Source: JACRBK01 sp964427955 (lineage in GTDB: Bacteria; Chloroflexota; Anaerolineae; Aggregatilineales; Aggregatilineaceae). From it: a stretch of 17,279 nucleotides of DNA. This document shows, piece by piece, positions 8,601 to 13,933 of the stretch. The notes below the pieces were generated by a model. It saw nothing but the letters and a program-made list of their open reading frames with translations, was not told the origin of the DNA and did not search any database. The stretch spans positions 1 to 17,279 of the forward strand of contig CAYRWY010000078.1 of assembly GCA_964427955.1 (NCBI GenBank). The letters are read 5' to 3'. The stretch's first letter is position 1, and each line of letters starts with the position of its first letter. A program made the position numbers and the translations under genes.

Positions 8601-8673
8601 GCTGGGCGGTGACGCGGGCTGATCCTGCCAGCAGCAGGGTGATGCAACTTGCCAGGACGAGTCGCGTTTTCAT
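5608..8673 (-). CDS. Large secreted protein: GHL15-like putative glycoside hydrolase fused to an alpha/beta-hydrolase esterase
   Basis: 1021-residue secreted protein with a signal peptide (MKTR, hydrophobic core to about 18, likely cleavage after VTA23). Residues about 35-420 resemble the putative glycosyl hydrolase family GHL15: FVVLHYRLG (84-92), NPGWRAWWIEQI, DGLFADSV with D182, and DGVMVEGYGGW with E256 as possible acidic catalytic residues. Residues about 445-560 look like a fibronectin-III-type linker (LTWPETAGVPTYAVYRSS). Residues about 600-905 form an esterase/PHB-depolymerase-like alpha/beta-hydrolase. Its nucleophile elbow is GHSMGG (Ser746), with Asp845 (HGTLD) and His877 (EADHTW) fitting the triad. 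A beta-rich C-terminus of about 110 residues may bind carbohydrate. The ATG has a strong SD (GGAGGA in the reverse complement of 8677-8682). The protein probably acts on an external acylated polysaccharide; the substrate is not predictable. No partner genes are adjacent. Confidence 0.85.
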   Translation of the reverse strand: MKTRLVLASCITLLLAGSARVTAQPPNAVDAFPNTADGIHIFNDQIDVHHLTDAQVQFAATHYDGAQKLTVSGARRLRAVNSDFVVLHYRLGIGLGYQAADENCQPNGEYLAIIDGDDWVQEWPGDDVVQEDWLYHYDGQRVYWCAWGWYLAEITNPGWRAWWIEQIRDQLADNEDDGLFADSVSVPNYLGNDQWRPVLPALDETFEATWAAWLGDWMTWVRGEFGGQYALIVNAGALVTTRDPTDYSRADGVMVEGYGGWGEYARFEMGDWRLQQDRVRALADQDRIVILQNTIADPAERLWILANYLLVKGDHTYLNLETSQDAEWFPEYDLPVGTPTSPAFSTVEELRNSAGLYARAFSGGLVLINPDPAGAAITLPLDTPRWLVTGTTGGGDIPADADLSAWSVQTTEVSAVTVAPGQAAILLNSPPPSESTASTPVPAQARASALTAIHHRGQTFLTWPETAGVPTYAVYRSSSPLDAAARLGLTAVAQVPQGSGIFWTERARAVEPPGEDQGYVSLRNYVISDLGQQLADGTGLFVWTAHEDGDFYYAVVAGDGSLIGTTGPVAEEVNPPQAILTWQSADGLSRVYTQFMDYATYNPTYDAPRQGNGYLGLPDWEALESGVPQQQYAYNYWLGLPSPDTCGGAVPAQLPLILHIEGWGSRYTAPASAPYWCAVMIWGDDPSQSWYYGFSATHDYRTGDPVTTGPIVNYTEARLLRAVHETIDGLTAPAIDQNRIYVYGHSMGGTGSLMMAERYPQIFAAVSASEPMMNFATAAMWVEELESKWGARSLELPIENRGPDAAALARYDGTSVWEWEALGDQLAARRGDDMAFISIVHGTLDTVIDWQSVAQPAYGHFYAGSRGFIGEIYEADHTWLGFRDHANWHFDWMDFPLHESFPALARASASLPVPPPGPGGYNMTLEWSASNNDFAGPPVDTPDEWSIVLRSQAGAQTVDVTPRRLQQFTVQAGVPYTWENTRLDDGSVIQSGTVIADGDRLITIVGFQVGDGGNRLTIRPQ

Positions 8674-8878
8674 GATTCCTCCACCAGTGATCGAACATCG
8701 TCGATTCTGGCAGAAGTTGGCGGATTCCGATACCGGATCGGGAATGGAAAAACCATTGTATACTGAAACTGGACACCTGATCAGTTTTGAACTAGAAAAA
8801 CCATCCTATTAGATTCAATCCAAAATAGATACTTTGTACTACTCAAGTCTATACTCCCTGAGGCCAGAGGATACCAAA
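8674..8878. promoter_or_regulatory. Divergent intergenic region with dyad and short repeat
   Basis: This 205-bp AT-rich spacer separates the minus-strand secreted-protein gene from the plus-strand response regulator. It has a dyad AAACTG (8766-8771) / CAGTTT (8782-8787) with a 10-bp spacer, the size of a typical regulator operator. It also has two copies of GAAAAACCAT (8747-8756 and 8795-8804). A possible plus-strand promoter is TAGATA (8826-8831), 18 bp, TATACT (8850-8855), giving a very short leader before the regulator. I see no convincing minus-strand promoter by eye. Binding by the neighbouring regulator is only an inference. Confidence 0.4.
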
Positions 8879-9559
8879 ATGAACCTTTCGATGGATGCCG
8901 TCCGTGTTCTGTTGGTAGATTCCAATATTCTCTTCCGGTGTGGAATCGCTCGCCTGCTTGAGTCTCAGCCGGATATTCAGGTCGTTGGCGAAACCGACGA
9001 TTGTCTGGAAGCAATTCATCTCGCGAGCACGCTGCACCCCGACGTTATGCTGCTGGACATCGACCTCAACGAGTGTGACGGCCCGACCCTGACACGCCTG
9101 ATCAAGAAGCAGTTCCCCGATCTGCATCTTGTCATTCTCACCACCGATCTCGATCCCGATATCTTATTGGGTTGTGTGCTGGCCGGGGTCGAGGGCTATT
9201 TGCACAAGAACATCACCCCCGACGAATTGTTCGAGCGGCTGCGTGGACTGGCCCGGGGGGAGTCGGCGATGGCGCTGACGACGGTTGGGGCGCTGCTGCG
9301 GCGGTTGAGCACCAGCAACTGCACCATGTGCCTGCGGGCCTCTTCGAATCCGAACCTGACTCCGCGCGAGTGTGAAGTACTGAGCCTGGTGGCACGCGGT
9401 ATGACCAACAAGCGCATTGCGGCGGTGCTCCGCATCTCCGAGAACACCGTGCGCAATCACCTGTGCAGCGTCTACCAAAAGCTCCATCTGAAGAATCGTT
9501 TACAGGTTGCGGTGTACAGCGTGACTCACGGCCTGGTGGATCTGGACAACGTGTCCTAG
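8879..9559 (+). CDS. NarL/LuxR-type response regulator (orphan)
   Basis: 226-residue two-domain transcription regulator. The receiver domain (about 8-125) has the phosphate-acceptor candidate D60 (VMLLDID), T88 and K110 (GYLHKN). The acidic pair at the first strand is D14-S15 rather than the usual Asp-Asp, so metal binding and phosphorylation may be altered. A LuxR-type helix-turn-helix occupies about 158-220: NLTPRECEVLSLVARGMTNK, then the recognition region SENTVRNHL. The linker contains a CxxC (C148, C151). The ATG at 8879 is chosen because AGAGG at 8864-8868 lies about 10 bases upstream; an in-frame ATG at 8834 would add 15 residues unrelated to the family. No histidine kinase is adjacent. 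The neighbours suggest, without proof, control of the divergent secreted enzyme or of the downstream hydrogenase operon. Confidence 0.9.
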   Translation: MNLSMDAVRVLLVDSNILFRCGIARLLESQPDIQVVGETDDCLEAIHLASTLHPDVMLLDIDLNECDGPTLTRLIKKQFPDLHLVILTTDLDPDILLGCVLAGVEGYLHKNITPDELFERLRGLARGESAMALTTVGALLRRLSTSNCTMCLRASSNPNLTPRECEVLSLVARGMTNKRIAAVLRISENTVRNHLCSVYQKLHLKNRLQVAVYSVTHGLVDLDNVS

Positions 9560-9611
9560 TCTTTCCCTCAAAATCGGCTCTCACCATTTGTGCATAAAAG
9601 AACAATTAGTA

Positions 9612-9648
9612 CAGACCGACTAGTTCCGACCCCGAACTAGTCGGTCTG
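9612..9648. repeat. Perfect 15-bp inverted repeat with 7-base spacer
   Basis: CAGACCGACTAGTTC (9612-9626) is the exact reverse complement of GAACTAGTCGGTCTG (9634-9648), with CGACCCC between. It lies 52 bp after the response-regulator stop. No T-run follows on the plus strand; on the minus strand the following bases are moderately T-rich. It could end the regulator transcript by a tail-less hairpin, or be an operator for a dimeric regulator close to the candidate promoter at 9654-9683. Confidence 0.85.
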
Positions 9649-9653
9649 GTGTA

Positions 9654-9683
9654 TAGACCCTCTGCGCGCGACGCTGCTAGAAT
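9654..9683 (+). promoter_or_regulatory. Candidate promoter of the hdr leader transcript
   Basis: TAGACC (9654-9659) and TAGAAT (9678-9683) with an 18-bp spacer give 4/6 and 5/6 matches to sigma-70 boxes. The -10 box is preceded by TGC, an extended -10 element. Transcription would start near 9690. The call is by eye only. Confidence 0.35.
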
Positions 9684-9744
9684 GTGAAATGGTGAAAGGG
9701 ACTTTTTAAGAGTAGTTTCCTACTTACTATTCAAAACGGCGGCT

Positions 9745-9879
9745 ATGAATCAGATGGGAGGCATCAACACTCAACGCTCGGTTGTAGTTCTTTTAGTGGA
9801 CTCCAGTCTGTCATCTGTGAATGTCATTAGACCCTGGAAGGCCGGTGCTGCGGCCCATCCAGGGTTTTTGCATTCATAA
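9745..9879 (+). other. Short open frame resembling a response-regulator N-terminus (possible relic)
   Basis: 44 codons from ATG to TAA, without a clear SD sequence. Residues 11-22 (RSVVVLLVDSSL) resemble the first strand of receiver domains and specifically the upstream regulator's VRVLLVDSNIL, including the unusual Asp-Ser pair. The frame then runs through the intrinsic terminator, whose hairpin encodes the last residues. It may be a decayed regulator copy, a leader peptide, or chance. Confidence 0.2.
9831..9869 (+). terminator. Intrinsic terminator upstream of hdrC (possible attenuator)
   Basis: Two-part stem: ACCCTGG (9831-9837) with CCAGGGT (9859-9865), and inner GGCCG (9840-9844) with CGGCC (9851-9855) closing a 6-base loop. 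The outer stem is followed directly by a T-run (five T's, 9865-9869). It lies between the upstream region and the hdrC start, with no gene ending just before it. Confidence 0.85.
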
Positions 9880-9911
9880 GCGGTCTTTCAGTGAAGGAGG
9901 TAGATAACCCT

Positions 9912-10472
9912 TTGAAGGAGAATACTTTCTTTGATCAGGTGGTCAAAGCCACTCCCGGAGGAGAAAGACTCAGCCTGTGCTTGCAGTGCGGTTCGTGCGG
10001 CGGCTCCTGCCCTTCCGGGGCGGACATGGATCGCACCCCGCGCGAGGTGTTCGCCATGATCAATGCCGGGTTGGAGGACGAAGTCCTGAGCGGCAACACG
10101 CACTGGTACTGCGTGTCGTGCTACGCCTGTATGGCGCGCTGTCCCCAGGAAATCCCCATTACCGACATCATGTATACGCTGAAGGAAATGGCGATTCGCG
10201 CCGGTCACTACGAGCACCGGAGCGCGACCAAATTCTCCGAGACGTTCATCGGCTTTGTCGAACAGCGCGGGCGCAGTTATGAGGCCGGTCTGGCCACCCG
10301 CTACCATCTCTTCCACCATCCGCAGCAGATGATCAAGCTGGGCGTGATGGGGGTGGGAATGCTCCGGCGCAACCGTCTGCCGCTGCGCCCGGTCTCGATC
10401 CGCGAGGTAGACCAGTTGCAGGCCATCTTGAACGAAGCTAAGGCGATGGTCGCGAAGGAGAACCAGGCATGA
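9912..10472 (+). CDS. hdrC: Heterodisulfide reductase subunit C (HdrC)
   Basis: Iron-sulfur subunit that passes electrons from HdrA to HdrB. Two classical [4Fe-4S] motifs are visible: C23-xx-C26-xx-C29-xxx-C33-P and C67-xx-C70-xx-C73-xxx-C77-P. The C-terminal half is helical. The length of 186 residues fits HdrC. Start choice: the TTG at 9912 lies 11 bases after a strong AAGGAGG (9894-9900). A GTG at 9891, in frame and giving 193 residues, has no SD of its own and would bury the SD inside the gene. The TTG is therefore preferred, but the GTG cannot be excluded. It is the first gene of the operon, and its stop overlaps the hdrB start (ATGA). Confidence 0.92.
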   Translation: MKENTFFDQVVKATPGGERLSLCLQCGSCGGSCPSGADMDRTPREVFAMINAGLEDEVLSGNTHWYCVSCYACMARCPQEIPITDIMYTLKEMAIRAGHYEHRSATKFSETFIGFVEQRGRSYEAGLATRYHLFHHPQQMIKLGVMGVGMLRRNRLPLRPVSIREVDQLQAILNEAKAMVAKENQA

Positions 10473-11428
10473 CCACCAAATCCTATTCCTACTATCCCGG
10501 CTGTTCGCTTCAGCACCGGAGCCATGCCTACGAAGTCTCGACCCAGGCGATTGCCAAGACGCTGGGGTTCGAGTTGTGCGAAGTCGATGACTGGAACTGC
10601 TGCGGCGCGACCGAATACTTCTCGGTCAACCGTCTGCCCGCTTATGCCCTGGTGGCGCGCAACCTGGCCCGCGCGGCGGCGTCCGGCTCGAAGGAACTGG
10701 TCGTCCCGTGCAGCGCCTGCTATCTCAACCTGCACAAGACCGACAAGAATATGAAACTGTACCCGGAACTGAGCAAGCGGGTGAATCAAGCGCTGGCGGC
10801 GGGAAGTCTCCACTACGACGCGGGCACCGTCCAGGTCCGGCATCTGCTGGAAATGGTGATCAACGATGTCGGGCTGGACACGCTGAAGGAAAAATCCCGC
10901 ACGCGGCGCCCCTTGTACGGGCTTAACATCGCGGCGTACTACGGCTGTCTGGTAGCGCGCCCCGATCCGGTGTTTGACGACACCGAACAGCCGACGACGA
11001 TGGATCACATGATCGAGTCGTTAGGCGCGGAAGCCGTGCCCTTCTCGCTCAAGACCTTCTGCTGCGGCGGCCACATGACCCAGATCAGCGAAGAAATTGC
11101 GCTGGAGATGATCCACAAGATCGTCAAGAACGCGGTGGAAAATGGCGCGGATGCCCTGGTGACCATTTGCCCCATGTGCCAGCTCAACCTGGACGTTTAC
11201 CAGGGTGCGGCGAATGACCTCTTCGGCACGGATTACCATGTGCCGGTGTTCTTTTTCAGCCAGTTGATCGGCCTGGCGCTGGGCATCCCGCCCAAAGAAC
11301 TGGGGATCGGGCAGGAATTTGTCGATGCCACACCCGTGATCCAGAAAATCCAGGACGTGCCCCCGGCCAAAGCCAAGCCCGAACGGCGCTCGAAACACGC
11401 GCTGCCGATGCCCATCATGCCGGAATAG
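10469..11428 (+). CDS. hdrB: Heterodisulfide reductase subunit B (HdrB), two CCG domains
   Basis: Catalytic subunit of Hdr, which in methanogens reduces a heterodisulfide at two noncubane [4Fe-4S] clusters. Both CCG motifs are complete: C12, C44-C45, C81-xx-C84 in the first half and C160, C198-C199, C234-xx-C237 in the second. That gives ten cysteines in the canonical 5+5 pattern, so the active site is intact. The length of 319 residues includes a C-terminal extension of about 35 lysine/proline-rich residues beyond the usual HdrB core. SD AAGGAG lies at 10455-10460. hdrA begins 9 bases downstream with an SD that overlaps the hdrB stop. In a bacterium the natural substrate is unknown. The CCG family also includes glycolate oxidase and succinate dehydrogenase subunits, but the neighbours settle the assignment. 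Confidence 0.94.
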   Translation: MTTKSYSYYPGCSLQHRSHAYEVSTQAIAKTLGFELCEVDDWNCCGATEYFSVNRLPAYALVARNLARAAASGSKELVVPCSACYLNLHKTDKNMKLYPELSKRVNQALAAGSLHYDAGTVQVRHLLEMVINDVGLDTLKEKSRTRRPLYGLNIAAYYGCLVARPDPVFDDTEQPTTMDHMIESLGAEAVPFSLKTFCCGGHMTQISEEIALEMIHKIVKNAVENGADALVTICPMCQLNLDVYQGAANDLFGTDYHVPVFFFSQLIGLALGIPPKELGIGQEFVDATPVIQKIQDVPPAKAKPERRSKHALPMPIMPE

Positions 11429-11437
11429 GAGGCCCAC

Positions 11438-13447
11438 ATGAGCGAACAACGCGTTGGAGTCTATGTTTGTCACTGTGGTCACAACATCGCCGGAACGGTC
11501 GATGTGCAGCATGTCGCGGAATGGGCCTATAACCTTCCGAACGTGGTCATCTCGCGTGATAACAAGTTCATGTGCGCCAGCACGGGCCAGGAGCAGATCG
11601 AGCAGGACATCAAGGAATACGGCCTGACCCATGTCGTGGTGGCGTCGTGCTCGCCCCACATGCACGAGAAAACCTTCCGCAATGCGTGCGCGCGCGCCGG
11701 GCTGAATCCGTACCTGTTCGAAATGGCGAACATCCGCGAGCACGCCTCCTGGGTGCATCCCAACGACAAGGGCGGGGCGACCAATAAAGCCAAAGCCCTG
11801 GTCAGCGCGGCAGTGCACCGAGTGATCCATCACGAACCGCTCGAACAGATGAAGGTGAATATCCGTCCTGAGACTCTGGTCGTGGGCGGTGGTATCGCCG
11901 GGATTCAGGCGGCGCTGGAAATCGCCGAAGCCGGGTACCACGTCTACATGGTCGAGCGCCAGCCTAGCATCGGCGGGCACATGGCGATGTTCGACAAGAC
12001 CTTCCCGACGCTGGACTGCTCGGCCTGTATCCTGACCCCGAAAATGTTCGACGTGGGCAACCATCCCCACATCACGCTGATCACTCATGCCGAAGTGGAG
12101 CAGGTGGATGGCTACGTGGGCAATTTCACGGTCCGGGTGCGCCGCAAGGCCCGCAAGGTGGACGAGAGCCTGTGCACCGGCTGCGGTTCCTGCTGGGAAA
12201 AATGCCCGATCAAGATCATCGACACCGTGTTCGAGGCCGGGATGGGCTACCGCAAGGCCATCTACCGCCCGTTCCCCCAGGCGGTCCCGAAATATCCCGT
12301 CATCGATACCGAGAACTGCACCTACTACAAGACCGGCAAATGCCGGATGTGCGAGAAGGTGTGCCCGACCAACGCTATCAGTTTCGACCAGGAAGACGAA
12401 GTCCTGAACATCGACGTGGGCAACATCATCCTGGCGACCGGCTACAAGTTGTTCGATTGCCGCCGTATCCCGCAGTATGGCTACGGGCGCTACGAGAATG
12501 TCTTCACCAGCCTGGAATTCGAGCGGCTCACCAACGCCGCCGGTCCGACCGAAGGCAAGATCGTGCTGCGCGACGGCGAAACGGTGCCGGAGACGGTCGC
12601 GATCATCCACTGTGTGGGCAGCCGCGACCAGCACTATAATTCGCACTGCTCCGCGATCTGCTGCATGTCCTCGCTGAAATTCGCCCACCTGGTGATGGAA
12701 AAGACCGGGGCGAAGGTCTACAACTTCTATATCGACATGCGGCCCATCCATAAAGGTTACGAAGAGTTTTATCACCGCCTTTTGAAAGAGAAGACGACCT
12801 TCATTCGCGGCAAAGTCTCCGAAATCAGCGACGCCGCACACGCCCCGGAAGAAGAAGGCAAGCTGATCGTCCTGTGCGAAGACACCCTGATCGGCAAGCA
12901 GCGCCGCGTCCCGGTGGACATGGTCATCCTGGCCGCGGGCTTGGAGCCGCGCGCCGATGCCGGGGAAGTCGGGCACCTGTTTGGCGTGAGCTGCGGCGAT
13001 ACCGGCTTCTTCATCGAGCGCCATCCCAAGCTCGATCCGGTAGCGACCATGACCGAAGGCATCTTCATCGCCGGGGCCTGCCAGGGGGCGAAGGATATCC
13101 CCGACAGTGTGGCGCAAGGGGCTGCGGCAGCGGCGCGCGTCCTGGGCACGATTTCTCAGAAACAGGTCACGTTGGAGCCGGTGAAAGCCCGGATCGACGA
13201 ATCCCACTGTTCCGGCTGCCGTGTCTGCAACACCATGTGTCCCTACAACGCCATCGACTTCATCGAAAGCGACAATGTGTCGCGCGTCAACCCGGCGCTG
13301 TGTAAGGGCTGCGGGACGTGCGTGGGGGCGTGCCCTAGCCAGGTGATCAGCGGAGCGCACTTCACTTTCGAGCAGTTGATGGCCGAAATCGACGGCATCC
13401 TGGTCGATGTCAACGCCGAGCGTCCCTTCGCGGTGGAAGCGGTCTAG
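11438..13447 (+). CDS. hdrA: Heterodisulfide reductase subunit A (HdrA), electron-bifurcating flavoprotein
   Basis: 669-residue FAD and iron-sulfur protein, close to the approximately 660 residues of methanogen HdrA. An N-terminal domain carries CxCG (C11, C13). The FAD-binding motif is G150-G-G152-IA-G155, followed by ERQPSIGGHM. The conserved LDCSACILTPKM holds C194 and C197. An inserted ferredoxin-like pair has C246/249/252/256 and C294/302/305/309. Mid-domain cysteines lie in HCVGSRD (C392) and HCSAICC (C404, C408, C409). A C-terminal 2x[4Fe-4S] ferredoxin has C591/594/597/601 and C622/625/628/632. All cysteines are encoded as such, with no in-frame TGA suggesting selenocysteine. By family knowledge the FAD bifurcates electrons from MvhD to ferredoxin and HdrBC. 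AGGAGG (11427-11432) supports the ATG. Confidence 0.95.
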   Translation: MSEQRVGVYVCHCGHNIAGTVDVQHVAEWAYNLPNVVISRDNKFMCASTGQEQIEQDIKEYGLTHVVVASCSPHMHEKTFRNACARAGLNPYLFEMANIREHASWVHPNDKGGATNKAKALVSAAVHRVIHHEPLEQMKVNIRPETLVVGGGIAGIQAALEIAEAGYHVYMVERQPSIGGHMAMFDKTFPTLDCSACILTPKMFDVGNHPHITLITHAEVEQVDGYVGNFTVRVRRKARKVDESLCTGCGSCWEKCPIKIIDTVFEAGMGYRKAIYRPFPQAVPKYPVIDTENCTYYKTGKCRMCEKVCPTNAISFDQEDEVLNIDVGNIILATGYKLFDCRRIPQYGYGRYENVFTSLEFERLTNAAGPTEGKIVLRDGETVPETVAIIHCVGSRDQHYNSHCSAICCMSSLKFAHLVMEKTGAKVYNFYIDMRPIHKGYEEFYHRLLKEKTTFIRGKVSEISDAAHAPEEEGKLIVLCEDTLIGKQRRVPVDMVILAAGLEPRADAGEVGHLFGVSCGDTGFFIERHPKLDPVATMTEGIFIAGACQGAKDIPDSVAQGAAAAARVLGTISQKQVTLEPVKARIDESHCSGCRVCNTMCPYNAIDFIESDNVSRVNPALCKGCGTCVGACPSQVISGAHFTFEQLMAEIDGILVDVNAERPFAVEAV

Positions 13448-13465
13448 TCAGGAGAGCGGAGAGCG

Positions 13466-13933
13466 ATGAGCGATAACGAAACGTTCAAGCCTGTCATTGT
13501 GGGCTTCTTGTGTAACTGGTGCTCCTACCGCGCGGCTGACCTGGCGGGCACTTCGCGTATGGGCTATCCCGCGACGCTGCGCGACATCCGGATTATGTGC
13601 ACCGGGCGGCTCGATCCCACCTTTGTCCTGCGGGCGCTGCAAAAAGGCGCGGACGGCGTGCTGATCATGGGCTGCCATCCCGGCCAGTGCCACTACCAGG
13701 AAGGCAATTACAAGGCGATCCGGCGGTTTGCGTTGCTGAAACGCACGCTGCGCCAGATGGGCGTCGAAGAAGATCGCGTCCAGCTTCACTGGGCGTCGGC
13801 GGCGGAAGGCGTGCAGTTTGCCGAGACCGTCGCACGAATGACCGAGCAAATCACGGCGTTGGGTCCCCTGGACTGGTCGCACAACTGGCCGAACGAGGAC
13901 CCCTATGCCGTAGAGGAGGCCGTGCATGAGTAA
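13466..13933 (+). CDS. mvhD: MvhD-type [2Fe-2S] electron-transfer subunit
   Basis: 155-residue linker subunit that connects the [NiFe] hydrogenase to HdrA. The family core is complete: FLCNWCSYRAADLAG with C16 and C19, MCTGRLDP with C45, and MGCHPGQCHYQEGN with C70 and C75. These are the cysteines used for the [2Fe-2S] cluster. The length matches stand-alone MvhD. Weak SD candidates (AGGAG at 13450-13454 and GGAGAG at 13458-13463) precede the ATG. The gene lies between hdrA and mvhG and overlaps mvhG by 8 bases, so the order physically mirrors the electron path. Confidence 0.94.
   Translation: MSDNETFKPVIVGFLCNWCSYRAADLAGTSRMGYPATLRDIRIMCTGRLDPTFVLRALQKGADGVLIMGCHPGQCHYQEGNYKAIRRFALLKRTLRQMGVEEDRVQLHWASAAEGVQFAETVARMTEQITALGPLDWSHNWPNEDPYAVEEAVHE

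Larger units (their letters stand above)
9560..9911. other. Non-coding leader region before the hdr-mvh operon
   Basis: These 352 bp have no convincing gene. From left to right they hold a perfect 15-bp inverted repeat (9612-9648), a candidate promoter (9654-9683), a small hairpin AGTAG-TTTC-CTACT (9711-9724), a 44-codon open frame resembling the start of a response regulator (9745-9879), an intrinsic terminator (9831-9869) and the hdrC SD sequence (9894-9900). The layout fits a short terminated RNA of about 175 nt, or an attenuated leader of the downstream operon. I recognise no known riboswitch consensus. Confidence 0.6.

Noticed and set aside
8644..8673. Lipobox LASC (residues 7-10) suggesting a lipoprotein
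   Set aside because: The cysteine at residue 10 leaves far too short a hydrophobic stretch before it. The hydrophobic core continues to about residue 18 and ends in a normal signal-peptidase I site.
11021..13360. 779-codon open frame on the minus strand across hdrA and the end of hdrB
   Set aside because: It lies antisense to genes with complete, recognisable cofactor motifs. Its His/Gly/Ala/Asp-rich composition is typical of the antisense frame of GC-rich coding DNA. The same applies to the long minus frames at 14837-16501, 2831-4408 and 13851-14885.
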